A stretch of 64,000 nt of DNA from Burkholderia sp. H160 (GTDB lineage: Bacteria; Pseudomonadota; Gammaproteobacteria; Burkholderiales; Burkholderiaceae), in NCBI GenBank assembly GCA_000173575.1, contig ABYL01000003.1, positions 62,001 to 126,000 on the forward strand, read 5' to 3'. The position numbers and the translations under genes were made by a program. Positions 62,343 to 64,000 of this stretch are shown here, piece after piece; within the stretch, counting starts at the first letter, position 1; each line of letters opens with the position of its first letter. The notes beneath the pieces are model-generated. The model had not been told where the DNA came from and searched no databases. It was given only the letters and a program-made list of their open reading frames with translations.

Positions 62343-64000
62343 GTGCCCTTCTTCTTCATCGACAGACCGGTTTTCGCGTGGGTGATCGCGTTCGCCGTGA
62401 TGGTGGCCGGTGCGCTTGCCATCACGCAGTTGCCGATCTCGCAGTATCCGCGCCTTGCTCCGCCGCGCGTCGTCATCTCCGCGACTTACCCCGGCGCGAC
62501 AGCTGAGCAGATCGACAGCGACGTCGCGAGCCTGATCGAGCAGAGCCTCGACGGCGCAACGGGACTCTCGTACTACGAGACGACGAGCGACGCGCTCGGC
62601 GAGCTTGAGATCGATGTCATGTTCACGCCCGGCACGAATCCCGACCTGGCCATGGTCGACGTGCAGAACCGCCTGAAGCAAGTCGAACCGCGTTTGCCGC
62701 AGCAGGTCGTGCAGCAGGGCATCAGTGTCTTCAACGCGGCGAACACGTTCCTCATGCTCGTCACGCTGGTGTCGACCGACGGCACACGCGATTCCACGAC
62801 ATTGAGCGACTATCTGAACCGTTATCTGCTGCGCGAACTGAAACGCACGCCAGGCGTCGGCTCGGCTGAACTGTGGGACGCCGACGAGGCGATGCGTATC
62901 TGGCTCAATCCGGTAAAGCTGCGCGAATACAGCCTGTCGCCCGCCGACGTCAGCGCCGCGATCCGTGCGCAGAATTCGACCGTCACGGCGGGCTCGATCG
63001 GCGATGCGCCAGCCACGGCCGGGCAGGCGCTGACCGCGTCCGTCAACGTGCATGGGCAGTTGCGCACGCCGGCCGAGTTCGCCGCGGTCGTGCTGAAGGC
63101 GCAGCCGGGCGGGGGCGTGGTGCGGCTCGGCGACGTGGCCCGCGTCGAGGTCGGGCGCGACAGCTATACCTTCTGGTCACGCCTGAACGGCCACTCGGCC
63201 GCGACCGTCGGCATCCAGCTCGGGCCGCTCGGCAACGCGCTCGCCACGTCGGACGCGATCCGCGCGCGCATCGACGCATTGTCGAAGACGCTGCCCGCTG
63301 GCATCGAGGTGCGGATTCCCTACGACGGCGCGCACTTCGTCAAGATTGCCATCAAGGAGGTCGTCCTGACGCTCTGCGAGGCGATCGTCCTCGTCTTCTG
63401 CGTGATGTGGCTGTTCCTGCGCGAGCTGCGCTACGCGCTCGTGCCGACCGTCGTGATTCCCGTCACGCTGTTGGGCTCGTTCCTCGCCATGCACGCGTTC
63501 GGCCTCTCGATCAACGTCTTCACGCTATTCGGGCTCGTGCTTGCGATCGGCATTCTCGTCGATGACGCGATCGTCGTCGTGGAAAACGTCGAACGGATCA
63601 TGCACGAGGAGGGACTGGCGCCGCGCGAAGCGACGCGCAAGGCGATGCGGCAGATCGGCGGCGCAATTGGCGGCGTGACGGCCGTGCTCATTGCCGTCTT
63701 CCTGCCGATGGCGTTTTTCAGCGGCGGCGTGGGCGGAATCTACCGGCAGTTCTCGATCGCGATGATCTCGGCGATTCTGGTCTCGGCGTTCATGGCGCTT
63801 TCGCTCGCACCTGCACTCTGCGCGAATCTCCTCAAGCCGCCGCGGGACCATAACGCTTTGCGCGGCGGTGTCGCCGCGCGCTGGCTTGCGAAGTTCTCCT
63901 CGGGCTTCGATGGGGCGACGCGTCGTTACGGCGTCTGGGTGGCGCGATTGCTCGGGCGCTCGAAGCTGGCCTTCGCCGTGCATCTCGCGCTGATCAGTGC
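62343..64000 (+). CDS. RND-family efflux transporter (AcrB/MexB type), 3' end outside the window
   Basis: The gene starts at a GTG (62343) and runs to the window edge without a stop (552 codons visible of about 1040). It has the N-terminal FFFIDRPVFAWVIAFAVMVAG, the pore-domain segments ATYPGATAEQIDSDVASLIEQ and DVQNRLKQVEPRLPQQV, and the proton-relay helix GLVLAIGILVDDAIVVVENV with the Asp-Asp pair. It exports amphiphilic compounds through a trimer. No adaptor (AcrA-like) gene lies upstream, where the acetyltransferases sit; adaptor and outer-membrane channel may follow downstream of the window. Confidence 0.88.
   Translation, partial: MPFFFIDRPVFAWVIAFAVMVAGALAITQLPISQYPRLAPPRVVISATYPGATAEQIDSDVASLIEQSLDGATGLSYYETTSDALGELEIDVMFTPGTNPDLAMVDVQNRLKQVEPRLPQQVVQQGISVFNAANTFLMLVTLVSTDGTRDSTTLSDYLNRYLLRELKRTPGVGSAELWDADEAMRIWLNPVKLREYSLSPADVSAAIRAQNSTVTAGSIGDAPATAGQALTASVNVHGQLRTPAEFAAVVLKAQPGGGVVRLGDVARVEVGRDSYTFWSRLNGHSAATVGIQLGPLGNALATSDAIRARIDALSKTLPAGIEVRIPYDGAHFVKIAIKEVVLTLCEAIVLVFCVMWLFLRELRYALVPTVVIPVTLLGSFLAMHAFGLSINVFTLFGLVLAIGILVDDAIVVVENVERIMHEEGLAPREATRKAMRQIGGAIGGVTAVLIAVFLPMAFFSGGVGGIYRQFSIAMISAILVSAFMALSLAPALCANLLKPPRDHNALRGGVAARWLAKFSSGFDGATRRYGVWVARLLGRSKLAFAVHLALIS

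Noticed and set aside
45826-64000. Reading the peptide cluster as a microcin or lasso-peptide biosynthesis locus
   Set aside because: I looked for short precursor genes in the gaps at 44529-44869, 45482-45825, 48583-48744 and 49465-49573 and found none with a ribosome site, and no modifying enzymes such as cyclases are present.
1-64000. tRNA, rRNA or CRISPR array
   Set aside because: No cloverleaf-like conserved ends, ribosomal RNA stretches or regularly spaced direct repeats were seen. This was by eye; a tRNAscan-SE and CRISPR finder run would settle it.

Overview
The window looks like a chromosome segment of a Burkholderiaceae member, most like Paraburkholderia or Caballeronia. It is GC-rich and carries close relatives of Burkholderia proteins, notably a heme-dependent CO sensor of the RcoM type. 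No tRNA, rRNA, CRISPR array, intact insertion sequence or prophage was recognised. The window is a run of metabolic islands separated by debris (truncated, frameshifted or partly duplicated genes) and ends inside an RND pump gene.

Layout. 1-1.3 kb: IS-like repeats, a BON-domain protein and a broken small ORF. 1.4-7.3 kb: uronate module (uronate dehydrogenase, LacI regulator, hexuronate MFS transporter) whose three promoters share a GGAAAACGTTTTCC-type operator, followed by a large lipoprotein that may act on an extracellular glycan. 7.9-10.9 kb: AraC regulator with a partial copy of itself behind it, a glutathione S-transferase and a MntP/YtaF-like membrane protein. 11.6-21.1 kb: complete aerobic CO dehydrogenase system: divergent rcoM, then coxM-S-L (form I, AYRCSFR active-site motif), coxG, coxD, coxE, a coxF/XdhC-YHS fusion and a MocA-like nucleotidyltransferase. 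21.1-30.4 kb: two units around a LysR regulator. One encodes a Rieske oxygenase plus a spermidine/putrescine-type ABC importer, the other a flavin monooxygenase, RidA and a DUF1028 protein. Both promoter regions carry the same GATGCATTGC/AAAATAC pair, which suggests one regulon for breakdown of an imported nitrogenous, perhaps quaternary-ammonium, compound.

30.5-37.5 kb: an Abhydrolase_9-type membrane hydrolase, a hybrid histidine kinase split by a frameshift at a five-G run, a truncated trimeric autotransporter that ends at an intrinsic terminator, and two small proteins of unknown function. 37.7-43.4 kb: valine catabolism operon on the minus strand (acyl-CoA dehydrogenase, mmsA, mmsB, enoyl-CoA hydratase, 3-hydroxyisobutyryl-CoA hydrolase). 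43.6-45.5 kb: a phytoene-desaturase-like pseudogene and an XRE-cupin regulator.

45.8-64.0 kb is the most interesting part. It is a same-strand cluster with mostly short or overlapping junctions: TonB-dependent receptor, TonB, ExbB, two ExbD, a periplasmic repeat protein, a YejABEF-type peptide ABC importer, TldD and TldE proteases, two tandem GNAT acetyltransferases and an RND exporter. Together these would take a substrate across both membranes, cleave it, acetylate the product and perhaps export it. I read it as a self-contained uptake and processing system for a modified peptide (peptide antibiotic, peptidic metallophore or RiPP). No precursor-peptide gene is visible, so it is probably a consumer or resistance locus rather than a producer.
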